Positions 1 through 10,249 of a stretch of DNA of 41,472 nucleotides are shown in pieces. Positions within the stretch are counted from its first letter, which is position 1. The number at the start of each line of letters is the position of its first letter. This DNA is from Pinguiococcus pyrenoidosus (Eukaryota > Sar > Pinguiophyceae > Pinguiochrysidales > Pinguiochrysidaceae). Below the pieces are notes generated by a model, which saw only the letters and a list, made by a program, of their open reading frames with translations, did no database searches and was not told the DNA's origin. A program made the position numbers and the translations under genes. Location of the stretch: contig JAAMXY010000874.1 of NCBI GenBank assembly GCA_019677205.1, positions 1 to 41,472 of the forward strand. Direction: 5' to 3'.

Positions 1-1011
1 CGTGGATGACATCGAGGAGGAGTGCGACAACGGTAAGATGCTAGCCAAGCAAAGGAGTGGTCTCGGTCTGCCCAACGGGCAACCACGCGGCTCACACCAG
101 TCTCTTCGCTTGCGCAGGCGACCAGAATGGCATCGACGGCGCGTGTACGGAAGAGTGTACGATCATCACCGCGGCCCCGTCGGCGTCGCCAACGGACCTC
201 GCGTCCTCGCCGCCGTCCAACGCGCCAACGACGAGCGCGGCGCCAACCGTGGAGATCTCCGCCGCACCAAGCCCGGCCCCCGTTCCCCGGGAGACCTCGG
301 CTCCCACGCCCGCCTTGAGCGGCAGCCCCTCGGCCGCTCCGTCGCCGCTGCCCACCCCGGCCGTGTCCGCTGAGTAAGTCTTCCAAAGTCTTCAGCTGTC
401 CACAGGCGTGGAAGGCCGACGAGACCAAGCTAACTTTCCTTTTTCGACGCAGGCCCTCATCCTCGCCCGAGGTGGTGGACACGCGCCAGCCGACGGCCTC
501 GGCCCCCACGGTACCTGCACCGACGAGGTCCACGACGGGAGCTCCTTCCGTGGGGCCGTCGCCAGTCTCGGAGCCATCCTTCCCGCCGGTGTCGTTTGAC
601 TCGAGAGCGCCAACGCCCGGAATCCCCGATTCCGCCATTCCCAGCCTTACGCCGACGATGCAAACGTAAGTGATGGCGGCACAACCCCTCAAGCTGGAAG
701 TTCCCTTCGCCTCACAAGCCTGGTATCCGTGCAGGGCGCTTTCGGAGTCGCCGTCGAGCTCGCCGGCAACCTCCAACCCTCCGACGAGCAGCGAGCTGTG
801 CCAGGCAGGTATTCTTGACAAGACCGAAACCATCTGCTGCGCCCCGGGATGCTCGGAATGCAGCGGCTGCGGCTGCAAGGAGTCGCCAGACTGCTGTCCT
901 CGCCTCATCGGCGAGCTCGACATCCCATGCCTCCTGTCCACGGACATCGTCTGCGTCATCGGAGAGTACTTCTTCAACCCGACCTTCGGCTCCGACCTCG
1001 TCTGTCCGTAG
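1..1011 (+). CDS. Secreted Cys-rich protein with Pro/Ser/Thr linkers, 3' part
   Basis: Four exons can be joined: 1-32, 118-373, 453-665 and 735-1011, with GT-AG introns (gtaaga, gtaagtc and gtaagtg donors) and phases that keep one frame to the TAG at 1009-1011. The 5' end lies outside the window. The product starts with an acidic Cys-containing piece (VDDIEEECDN), then a long low-complexity Pro/Ser/Thr/Ala linker, then a Cys-rich C-terminal module containing ICCAPGC, CSGCGCKES and DCCPRLI, and ends in SDLVCP. This CC-x3-C-x2-C...CC spacing is a recurrent module of secreted or cell-surface proteins in diatoms, brown algae and pelagophytes. The linker would suit heavy O-glycosylation (inference). 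No enzyme domain is visible, so function is unknown; a cell-wall or extracellular role is the best guess. Confidence 0.75.
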
Positions 1012-1544
1012 TAAGTATTCCGTGAGAGTGTCCTGTTGGTGTTGAAGAACGTAGCAAGCATTGCGAATGGGTGGCACAAGAACCCTTGAGCACGAAAGAG
1101 AAGTGAGATCAGATGTTCGCAACTGAATTGTGAACGCGTCGGACTACCAGATACGAACCACGCACTGCACCCCGAGAGAGATTCTCGAGGGTCCGCAAGC
1201 TGGTAGCGGATCAGCTCTTCTTCGCATCCGAGTTCACCAGCTGAACAAGCTTACAATAGTCTGGATAAGTAACACATACTGTACGTTTTGGAGTCGAAGA
1301 TCGTCTCTCTTGTAAACACACGCACGAATCGGAAGGCAAAGTCAATAGACCATGTGCATCGGCCATGCCAAGCCGTCGAACTCGTTCTGTGGTTGTGGCA
1401 CAAAGAGCTACGCCAAAAAGACGCTGAAAAGGCCTCTCATAGTCTACGAACCTTGGCAATTTTCGATGAATTCTCGCCGACTTGAGAGGAAGATCACGTG
1501 ATGCTCTAGCGATATCACGAGACCCCCGAAGAAGCGCCACGCTC
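1012..1544. other. Intergenic region, secreted protein to sirtuin
   Basis: About 530 bases between two genes on the same strand. It must hold the 3' UTR of the first gene and the sirtuin promoter. I see no conserved coding frame, RNA gene or repeat in it. Confidence 0.6.
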
Positions 1545-3232
1545 ATGAGCGCCACAGGCGCTCCCTTGGGATACGCCCGGCGCCTCAGGCCATTTAAGCA
1601 AAAGGGTCGCTGTGGCGCCAAGGAGAAGCCGGACGATGCAGAAACTGTGGCGTCCAAGGTGAAGGCAGGACTTCGCTCCGCCGTACAACGCGTCAGTAAC
1701 GCCTCCTGACGGCCTAGGTGGAGCTTCTGGCGGAGCTTTTTGAGGAGGCGCGGACTGTGGTGTTCCACACGGGGGCAGGAGTCTCCACGAGCGCCGGCAT
1801 TCCGGATTTCAGGGGCGTCGACGGCGTGTGGACGCGAGAGAAGAAGGGTCCGTGGCAAATGTTCTTCAACACGTTGCGGTCACGTTGTGGTCACATCTGC
1901 CAACTTGGCTGCGCAGGACATCCGTTACCCGAGTACGAGGCTTGCTGGAACAATGCGGTGCCGACCTTTGCGCACATGGCGATCACCAAGCTGGTGGAGG
2001 TGCGACGCGCAGCTTGGGCAGATGCACAAGCTGCAACAGAGGGGCCCTGACGCCGCGTCTCGCTGGAGCAGATGGATGTTGCGGACTTTGTGATATCGCA
2101 GAACATTGACTGCCTACACCTGCGAAGTGGGCTGGCTCGGGATCGGATCAGCGAGCTGCATGGCAACATGTTTATGGAGGAGTGCCAGGTGAGAGCGGGT
2201 GCACACATGCGCACGTCTGCGCGGTCATCTTGCCCCGCCCTCGCCTTGCGACGCAAGAGGTTGGCATGACAGCGCGGAACTGAGAGCGAGGAACCTATGC
2301 TCTAGGACTGCGAAGTGGAATACGTCCGCAGCGTGGACGTCGGCGGAGTGGGATTGAAACCCACTGGGCGGCTGTGCCTCGCCTGTGGGGCGGACCTTCA
2401 TGACAAGCTCCTCGACTGGGAGGACGCCCTGCCAGACCGGGACTACGAGGACGCGAAGACGTACAGCAACATGTGCCGGAAGGACGGGCTCAGCGTTTGC
2501 CTTGGCACCTCGATGCAGATGGTGCCAGCCAGAGATCTACCCTGCAGAGCGAAGAGGATGGTGATCGTGAATCTGCAGCCGACCGTCAAGGACAAGAAAG
2601 CGCGGCTGGTGATCCGAGCGCCGATCGACGAAGTCATGGCGCGACTGCTGCAAAAGCTCCCCGTCTCGATTCCGAGCATGCAGCACGACGTGACGATGAA
2701 GATGAAGATCTCGCTTTGCTTTGGCGCCGAGGCCGAGCTGGCCGGGACCTCCGTGAAGCTCACCTTTTCAGACGAGAACGACTTGCCGCTGGGGCTGTTG
2801 GCAAGCGTTCTTGACATCACACTGGGAGACCATGGACGCGGAGAGGACAGGGAAGAGGCTCCCTTCAGCGTACAGCTCACACTTCCGACGTGGCAGGAGA
2901 ACAGACCAAAGCGGCGAAAGACACGGAACGGAAGAAACCTCCGATTTCGTCTCGGATTCCATAAGATTCCCCTCGGATACAAGGGCCGCTGCACCTTCGT
3001 ACCGGATGACGTGTGCTGTGAAGTACCGTTGAGGTTTGCGCGAGCAGGGAGAGGTGCCTACGAGCAGGTGACCGCGGTTCACGTGTCGAAGATCCTGTAC
3101 GACATGAGCACTGGGAACGCGTACCCGGATCCGGCCTTCGCGCCCAGGGTCATGAGCATGAGCGACTGGAACGTCACCACTGGTCCTGCGCCTCGTCGTG
3201 CTGCGGTCGCTGTGAAAGCGGACAATCCGTAG
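1545..3232 (+). CDS. SIRT6/SIRT7-type NAD-dependent protein deacylase
   Basis: Predicted exons are 1545-1658, 1718-1847, 1917-1999, 2069-2188 and 2306-3232, giving 457 residues. The N-terminus ([16 protein letters not shown]) matches the start of SIRT6-type proteins, which fixes the ATG. Sirtuin motifs in order: [17 protein letters not shown] (NAD pocket), [26 protein letters not shown] with the catalytic His, a zinc site made of C-Q-D-C and [13 protein letters not shown], and IVNLQPT. The usual Gly of QNxDGLH is Cys here. A roughly 190-residue C-terminal extension follows the core and contains a basic KRRKTRNGR patch, which suits a nuclear or nucleolar protein. Class IV sirtuins remove acyl groups from histone tails or rDNA chromatin proteins. 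Introns of 59, 69, 69 and 117 nt are very short. The 1848-1916 intron has a weak gtccgt donor, but its removal restores the family spacing. Confidence 0.9.
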
Positions 3233-3858
3233 TGCGAGCGAGAGGCTGTTCTTGAGCTCTTCTTGTCCGTCCCGATGAACGCGCGGTGGAGGATGCTCGT
3301 CAGCATGACGACGGCTTTTCATTGTAGATGGCGCGGCAGGAGGAAGGCCGTTCATGCGAAGATCTTTTTCATCGCTAATGTGAAGGACTGAGTCGCTCAC
3401 GCATATCACCACAATCTCTCTACCACTGGACACAATCAACACCTACATGAAGTCTATCGCGAGGATGCCTCATCTCAAGGATATTCACAGAACGGGGGAG
3501 AAGAAAGAAAGACACCCCAAAGATCAACAGACGGCTGACCATCTTCGACACGGCATAAAAGGGTCACTGATTTGCAGCACAGACACAATGTGCGGACATA
3601 TAAAACCAGTCCGGAAGGTGGGCACAGTACAACAACACGCAGAAAGCTTGCAACACAACAACATCCAGCAAACAAGTGGCCGTGGCCAAGCGATGGCCTA
3701 GCGATGGCCAAACCCAAGCGAGCAAAAAGTAAGGATGAGGCACTCGTTGCCCTTGAGGCGACTTTCGGGATGCTCGCGATGACCTCTAGAGCAGTGAACC
3801 AGTCCCAGAGCAAACGGAAGGGCAAGCCCCGGGCCCCTTCGGAGCGGCGGTAGCAGGG
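3233..3858. other. Convergent intergenic region
   Basis: About 625 bases between the tail-to-tail sirtuin and WD40 genes. Both 3' UTRs must lie here. Open frames crossing it have no recognisable protein character; nothing else is seen. Confidence 0.55.
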
Positions 3859-5907
3859 CTAGAACGACGAGGGCGAGTAGCGGGTCCAACCCAGAATCAT
3901 CGACTCCGAGTGTCCATAGCCGTGCTTCGCGAAGGGATTCGCGTGACCGTGCTCTCCGAACTCGTCGAAAGCATCTGCAGAAGAAAAGAAAGAAGAAATG
4001 AAAGAAGAAATGAAGGAAAGCAAGACGGAAAGACCAAGTAAGAAACGTGACCGTGCGAGCATTTCGAGGAGGCAAGCGATGGCGACGGAGATCCAAAGGT
4101 GACGTACCGTCCGAGTCGTAGTCCACATCTTCGTGGTCGTCTTCTTCGGCTGACGAAGACGAGGTCAGGCTTTCGCTGAGGAAGCCCTGAAGCGATTCGG
4201 GAGACGACGCTTCAGAATCGGTCGCGACCGAGGCGTCTTCGTCTCCGGAGGGACGCGGGATATCGATCGGCGTCGCTGGTCCACGGGCAGAACCAATGTT
4301 CGTGGACGCTCCTTTGCCATGCTTCGAGCCCGAGCAAAGGGTCACGGTGGTCGTGTGTGCAATCCAGCGCCCACCGGTCCCCATGCAGACGCCGTCGCCA
4401 ACGCGCACGCGGGCACCGCCGGAGGCGGTGCGGTTGATGTGCACGAAGCTTGAGGTCGGGAGGTGCGACAGCACTTCGGCGCACTTGCCGCTTCGCCACA
4501 GCCAGACACGAACGGTGTGATCGTGACTGACGCTCGCCAAGTACTCCCCCTGGACACAGAGCTGGCGAACGTGCGCGGTGTGGCCTTCGAGCGCGTGCAG
4601 AAGCTGCCCCGTGCGGAAGTGGTGCACCAAGATGTTCAGGGCGGCCTCGTCGCTGCTGCTCATGACGAACTTGCCGTCGTCGCTGATCACCACGGAGCGA
4701 GCAAGTCCGCCATGGAGCTGCTTCATGCGGCGCACCATCTTGCCGGTGCTGATTTCGAAGGACTTGATGGCGCCGCGGAAGAGCGTCTCCCGATCACTTC
4801 CGACCGCCACAAGGTGGGTGCCGTTGGGATGCAGCGCGACATCATCGACCCCGGCGCGGAAAGCAGGGATCACTTGTCGCGGCTTGCCGTCCGCCCTGTC
4901 GGGGGATGCCGCGTGGCAAGGTAAGCCTCGTTGAAGATGCTTCGCCGATGCTAGAACGAGTCGAAGAGATACGTGTGCCAACGTACCGGTCCCACAGGCG
5001 GATGCAGCCATCGCTGATGCCGGTGCTCGCTACGATTTCGTTGGCCGGCAGGCGCTTGGCAAGGCCAGAGCGCTGGTACTTTTGGGAGCTGGCGGCGCCG
5101 CATGGGGCGACCGCGATGCCCCAGACCGTGCCGTTTAGGCCGGACGCGATCCAAGCCGGCGCGCCGGCGTTTGGGCCGACCACGGCCCAGCAGATGACCT
5201 TGCAGTCCAGGCCTCCGCTGACGAGGCTGAGGCCATCCGTGGTCCAGCAGACGGCCAGGACTCCACGCTCGTGGCCCAGGAGAGTGAGCTCTTGTGCCCA
5301 GCCGTCCCCATTGTTCTTCACACTCCACACGATGATCGATTTGTCATGGCTGCAGCGGTTGGCGACCTTTGGTTAGGCATCTCTTGGCTCTTCCTCGTAG
5401 GGGCTGGCCCAGGGAGGCCCGCTCACCTCGCCGTCGCCACTTTTTGTCCGTCCGGCGACAGTGCCATCCGCGTAATCCGCTTGCGATGTCCTGCGGACCG
5501 CCACGTGGTGAGAATTCTGCGGAGTTTGCCGGCCATTTCGCCTCGGCGAGCCTGCGCACCTTTGGCCGTGCTCACGTGCTCCAGGGAGCAGCCGTAGAAC
5601 TCGGCTACCGTGTGGACCAGCGCCGCGGGAAGCAGGTCGTATCCTAGCGAAGTGCCCACCACGCAGATCAGGAACAGAATTCGGCTCCAGACGGCCTCCA
5701 CAAGGCTCGCTGGCTGCTCCTGCCAGCGGGGCACGAACCTGCTGGGTCCGGAGTCTCCTGGGGAGAGCCCTCTGAGGCCGCAGCTGCGCGCTTGGGCAGG
5801 CGCAGCCGGCCTAGGACACTCTTGATGCAGTGACGCTGCATATCCGCCGCGGATTTGAGGCCTGCCACAAGCACCTTGGTTAGGCTCCCTGTGTCTTTGC
5901 CATACAT
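3859..5907 (-). CDS. WD40 repeat protein (frame breaks near the 5' end)
   Basis: Read on the minus strand. Clear exons are 4987-5366, 4108-4895 and 3859-3974, plus a 5' block from the ATG at 5907 down to about 5427-5441. WD40 blades are visible: SPDGQKVATA, HDKSIIVW, LLGHERGVLAVCW with SGGLDCKVICW, STGISDGCIRLWDR, and LEGHTAHVRQL with SVSHDHTVRVW. A Ser/Glu/Asp-rich segment follows, then a Gly/His tail ending GWTRYSPSSF. The last intron has a striking pyrimidine tract before its ctgcag acceptor. Such propellers are protein-docking scaffolds; I cannot name the orthologue. Two places do not keep frame: around 5720-5750, and at the 5367-5440 intron, where a good gtgagc donor leaves one base missing. 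Both look like single-base deletions in the sequence, so the N-terminal 150 residues are uncertain. Confidence 0.75.
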
Positions 5908-6532
5908 TCGTAGCGATGGCCAAAAATAGGCGAGTTCTCAGCAAAAAGGGCGGAAAACGCCTTTGACAGACTCGCAAATCAGCGAAAGCGCGGAGAATTC
6001 GCTGGTTTCTCGGCTTTTCAAAGCGCTTTGCGACGCTCTGACTCCCCCGATCGCCACTGCAGCCCGAGCGGCCGTACCTGGGATCTTAAGGAAGGAGCTG
6101 GCGGGGCGATGCGACTCTTGAACTTTGAGCGCCGACAAACGAAGCGCTTCAAGCGCGCGAGTTACGTCTCGTTGGAAGGAAGGTTTCTTCTCGCGCAATT
6201 CGCGCTATATGGTGGCAGCATAGGGTGACCTCCGCCTTGAACAACCGCTTGGATCCTACACCTTCTGCGGCTGCTCATTGGACGGTGCAACTTGAGATGC
6301 GCGCCGATTGGCTCGTGCGACGCCTCGCTTCGAGCTAATTTAATGCTTGGAGGCATGGAACTAAGAGAAGATCGGGCGAAACGCACACGTAACCGCTCGG
6401 TTCGAATTGATCTGCGAAAATGTTCTTGGAAGCGGCTTTGCAACTTTGGGCCGCAGAGGCGACGCAGCTGCCTCACGTTGCACCGTCGCCGCCTTCTCTG
6501 CTGCGTACGCTAGACAGACAGCAGACAGCAGA
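5908..6532. other. Divergent promoter region, WD40 and kinesin genes
   Basis: About 625 bases between two head-to-head genes. It should carry both promoters and 5' UTRs. No TATA box stands out clearly. A short purine/CAG-like run (agacagacagcagacagcag) directly precedes the kinesin ATG at 6533. Confidence 0.5.
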
Positions 6533-9326
6533 ATGGCTGCTGCAGAGCTGCCCGAGGACGACTTCGGCGGCTCAGCTGATGAAGAGCTCAAGAACGAAAT
6601 GGTGGCGCTTCGGGAGGACAACCAGGCCTTGTACCAGGAGCTACAGGAGGTACGGCTTTCTCTTAGCAGCTGCAGCTGCAGCAGCTGCAGCAGCTGTTGC
6701 TGCAGAGGCGTGTACAAGAGACTGGTGGAGGACGCAGTCGTAAGGATCGGGGCAGAGGGGCTGGCGAGCAGTCCGGGGCTGGCCAAGGAGGCCAAGCAAT
6801 CGATGGAATCCGACGTCGCCAGAAGCTTTGGGTCGCCCAGGAGGTTTTGCCTCATCAGATTGCTCGGATGTGAGGGGGGGTGCAACAAGGCTCGTCAAGA
6901 TTCGAGGAGGGGCAAATGAATCTTTCTGCTGCGACCGTGGCTGCTGCTGACGTTGCCGCTGGGGGGCTGCTGCCACAGGTGCGCGACTCGGAGCGGTCTA
7001 CTCGAGCGCAACTTAACAAGCTGCAGCACATGAGCCGGTCCCAAGCTATGGTGCTGCGGAGCTATGCGAATGCGAAGCTTCGCGATGCTTTGGCGGTGCT
7101 CAACGACGCGGACATACAAGACGAGGATCAGCTTCGACGCCGCGATGTCCTGGCCGAGTTTGTTGAGAACGGCGCATTCTCCAACGTTAAGCTGGATAAC
7201 CAAGACACCGTGTCCAACAACAGCTCAGACAAGCTGGAGGAACTCGAGAAGGAGAACGAAGAGCTGAGGCAGAAGCTAGCGAAGAAAGGACGAAAGCATT
7301 CCGTGCCCCCGCCGTCTGGCCCGCCACCCGATGCAGTGGAGCGACAAGTTTCCTCGGATGCGAGTCTCCAGGTACCTTCTTCAGATCCTCGCGGAGAGCA
7401 ACGCTCCACGCAGTCCTTTGCAAAGCACTGTGTTTCACCACACCCTCTCCATCACAGGCGGCGAAAGACGAGCTGGAGCAACAGAATAAGGCGCTGCAGG
7501 CGAAAGTTCAAGAGCTGGAAGAGGGGCTCCGGACGCAGGCGAGCATGGCCGACGCTGGCGAGAAAGCGGAAGACGCAGCTACGGCAGCCGCAGCGGCGTC
7601 CGCTGCCGAGGACGAGAAGAAGGACAAGGAGATTCGGAAGCTCAAGAAGAAAATCAAGGAGATCCGCGAGTCTCAGGAGAAGGAGAAGGAAGAGCTGATG
7701 GATTGCATGGCTCAGGTAGGACCAACAGGCAGCGGCTTTGGCGACAGCCCTTCCAGGGACTGACACGCAAATGGATTTTGCTTGGTTGTTGAACCCACAG
7801 GAACTAGAAGAAGTGGAGCAGAAGGCAGCGAAGGATCGCGAGCAGCTCAAGCGAAAGATCCAGAAGCTCAAGACAAAGCTCAGCGGCAACAAGGACTTGC
7901 TGCGCAGCATGAGGACCAGCATGATGACTCAGTTGGCCACGTTGAAGAAGCAGAAAGACGACATGCTGGGCTCCGTGCGGCAGATCCCGAGCCTCGTCGG
8001 CAACACCTCGTCGCAGATCGCGTTCGCCATCAACTCCAAGATGGAGAACATCGACGCGCTGAAGAGCCGCTACGAGCACGAAGCCAAGGAGCGCAAGAGG
8101 TTGCACAACCTCGTGCAGGAGCTGCGCGGTAACATCCGGGTGTACTGCCGCGTCCGACCGCCCAACGAGCTCGAGCGCGCGCAGGGCAGCGGCTCGGAGA
8201 TCTGCGCCTCGTTCCCCGGCGAAGAAGCCGTCCAGCTCGTGAACGAGCGGGGCAAGACGAAGAAGTGGGACTTTGACAAGGTCTTCGACTTCAATTCCAA
8301 TCAGTCAGATATCTACAAGGAAGTGCGAGGCCTCGTCACTTCGGTGCTTGACGGGTACAACGTGTGCATCTTTGCCTATGGGCAGACCGGCGCCGGCAAG
8401 ACCTTCACGATGATGGGACCGCCCGAGCCGGAGCTGCGCGGCGTGAACACCCGCGCCTTGAGCGACCTCTTCGCGTTGAGCACAGAACGGCGGTCGGAGG
8501 TCGCGGACGAGATCGAAGTGTCTGTCTTGGAGATTTATAACGAGGCCATCCGCGACTTGCTCGCACAGGAGGTGGGCAGCGAGAAGCTGGAAGTGCGCCA
8601 GGGACCGCATGGCAACCACGTGCCAGGCCTGACGCTGGTGGGCGTCGAGAACTTGGACGAAGTGCTCGAGATCCTCAGCATGGCGGAGGCGAACCGCAGC
8701 ACCGTGAGGTAGGCGCCTTCGTTCTCCTGCTTTCACTCCTTGCGAGCGGATGGCATGCACCGAAGTTTCTTCGCTGATGCACTTACTTCATCTCTTGTTT
8801 TTCGACAGCACGAACATGAACGAGCACAGTAGTCGTTCGCATCTTATGCTGAGCGTGCACCTCAAGTCCCGCAACGCGCTCACTGGCGAGGAGACCCGCG
8901 GCAAGCTGCATCTGGTGGACCTCGCCGGCTCCGAGCGCATCAACAAGTCAGGAGCGACTGGCCAGGCACTCAAGGAGGCGCAGAACATCAACAAGTCGTT
9001 GTCCGCCCTGGGCGACGTCATCGCCTCGCGGGCGCAGAAGAGCAACCACGTGCCGTTCCGCAACTCGATGCTGACCCATCTCTTGCAAGATTCGCTCAGC
9101 TCGGATGCCAAGACATTGATGTTCGTGTGCATCAGTCCCGCGATGTACAACGCGGAAGAGAGCTTTAGCAGCCTGAACTTTGCCTCCAGGTTGGTGTCCA
9201 GCTCGCTCACGCCTCTCGGCTCTCTATGGAATTTATCATCATCTAATCACGGCAATCTTCTGCAGGGTGAAGACAGTGGAGCTTGGCAAAGCGACAAGAA
9301 ATGTGCAGCGCCGAAGTCAGCGCTGA
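6533..9326 (+). CDS. Kinesin-14, C-terminal motor
   Basis: Six exons: 6533-6649, 6979-7371, 7458-7715, 7801-8708, 8809-9189 and 9266-9326, all phase-consistent, giving 705 residues. The N-terminal half is charged coiled coil (runs such as KLEELEKENEELRQKL). It ends in the kinesin-14 neck LVQELRGNIRVYCRVRPP, which joins directly to the motor. Motor motifs: GQTGAGKTFTMMG (P-loop), STNMNEHSSRSH (switch I), LVDLAGSE (switch II) and HVPFRNSMLTHLL. The final exon gives the RVKTVELGKATRNV end typical of C-terminal motors. A motor at the C-terminus with this neck predicts minus-end-directed movement on microtubules, for spindle or cortical arrays. The ATG was chosen because the first exon is short, acidic and splices in frame. 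Confidence 0.95.
6665..6705. repeat. CAG/CTG microsatellite in kinesin intron 1
   Basis: A run of interleaved cagctg and cagcag units inside the 329-nt first intron, read through as Ser/Cys-rich or poly-Ala peptides in shadow frames. No function implied. Confidence 0.8.
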
Positions 9327-9541
9327 GGCGGGAGACTCTTTCATTTGCAGCCAGTCGTGTCGTTGGGCGGTGCAACATCGAAGCCCAGAGCATCCCGAAG
9401 AAAAACTCGTTTGTCTCTCCGCTGAAAGGGCTCGTGCGTCATGTCCATCTACGCTATTGCTATGCTACACGCCTAGAGCTACACGGGCGGTCCTCTCGCA
9501 TGTACCCGGCCTGGACTATTGGGGCAAGCGCGCTTCCACTC

Positions 9542-10221
9542 TTAGAGGATCGCACACAGGAAACCCTTCTTGGGTTGAGCGAGGGAGGAATGCTCAAGAA
9601 CGGAATGTGGCAGCTGCAGCGGCTCCAGCTGGCCTTGCACAGCTTTCAAGATGTGCTCTTTGTGGAACGAGGACGGCGATCCGTTCCAAGTCAGCAGTCT
9701 CTAAGTAGGACAGGGCGGCCAAACGTGGTGCCAGTGAGGAGACATGGGCATCTCTCCTGCTTCTAGCTTCTAGTACATCTCAGAAGTCGGCGCTTACCCT
9801 CTGCGTATGTATTTCGCCCACGGCATTTTGTGCTCCTTCCCAAACTAAGCTATCCACAAAGCTCGTGTTCGCGAGCTCTCCGTCGCTGGTGTCCACGCCG
9901 CTCACAACTAACAATACGTTCCCGCCGGCGTTCTGCAGCATAGAGGAGTAAGAGGCGGGCTCAGCGTGGAAAAGCCGGTGTGGAGAGTTTCATCATCGGG
10001 AGTGGCATTTGCCTGACTCCTTTCAGTCTTCGTACCTTGCTGGCTACTACTAAAAAGTCATTGTACATTCCGTCTCGATCTGTGATAAGCACCCTGCCCT
10101 CGTTGTAGTGACACAGGATCACCAAGCTCGCGTCCAAGCCAAAGGCATCGCTCTTTAGCTCTTTGAGCTGGAGCTTCTTTGGAGTGACCGCCACTTGCTT
10201 GACTCCCGCAGTCTTGCAGAC
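9542..10221 (-). CDS. Unrecognised gene, last three exons, 5' end lost at assembly gap
   Basis: On the minus strand three open segments have proper splice borders and matching phase 0: 10036-10221 (after gaacag, before gtacga), 9798-9932 (after ctgcag, before gtaagc) and 9542-9700 (after cttag, ending TAA). They code for 62, 45 and 52 residues with no internal stop. Peptides include KKLQLKELKSDAFGLDASLV, EGRVLITDRDGMYNDFLVV, NAGGNVLLVVSGVDTSDGEL and QLEPLQLPHSVLEHSSLA. The upstream exon should lie in or beyond the run of N at 10239-10249. The alternating hydrophobic strands look like a small globular fold, but I do not recognise the family. The gene is convergent with the kinesin gene, 215 bases away. 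Transcript evidence would settle it. Confidence 0.5.
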
Positions 10222-10238
10222 CTGTTCAGTGGGGGGGG

Positions 10239-10249
10239 NNNNNNNNNNN
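10239..10249. other. Assembly gap flanked by poly-G
   Basis: Eleven N bases with eight G before and five G after. The true sequence is unknown here and may be a longer G homopolymer or a scaffold join. It cuts the 5' end of the minus-strand gene at 9542-10221. Confidence 0.95.

Noticed and set aside
3698-3858. Minus-strand frame extending past the WD40 gene
   Set aside because: This belongs to the unspliced frame. After removing intron 3975-4107 the protein ends at a stop at 3859, so the extra 50 residues are not coding.
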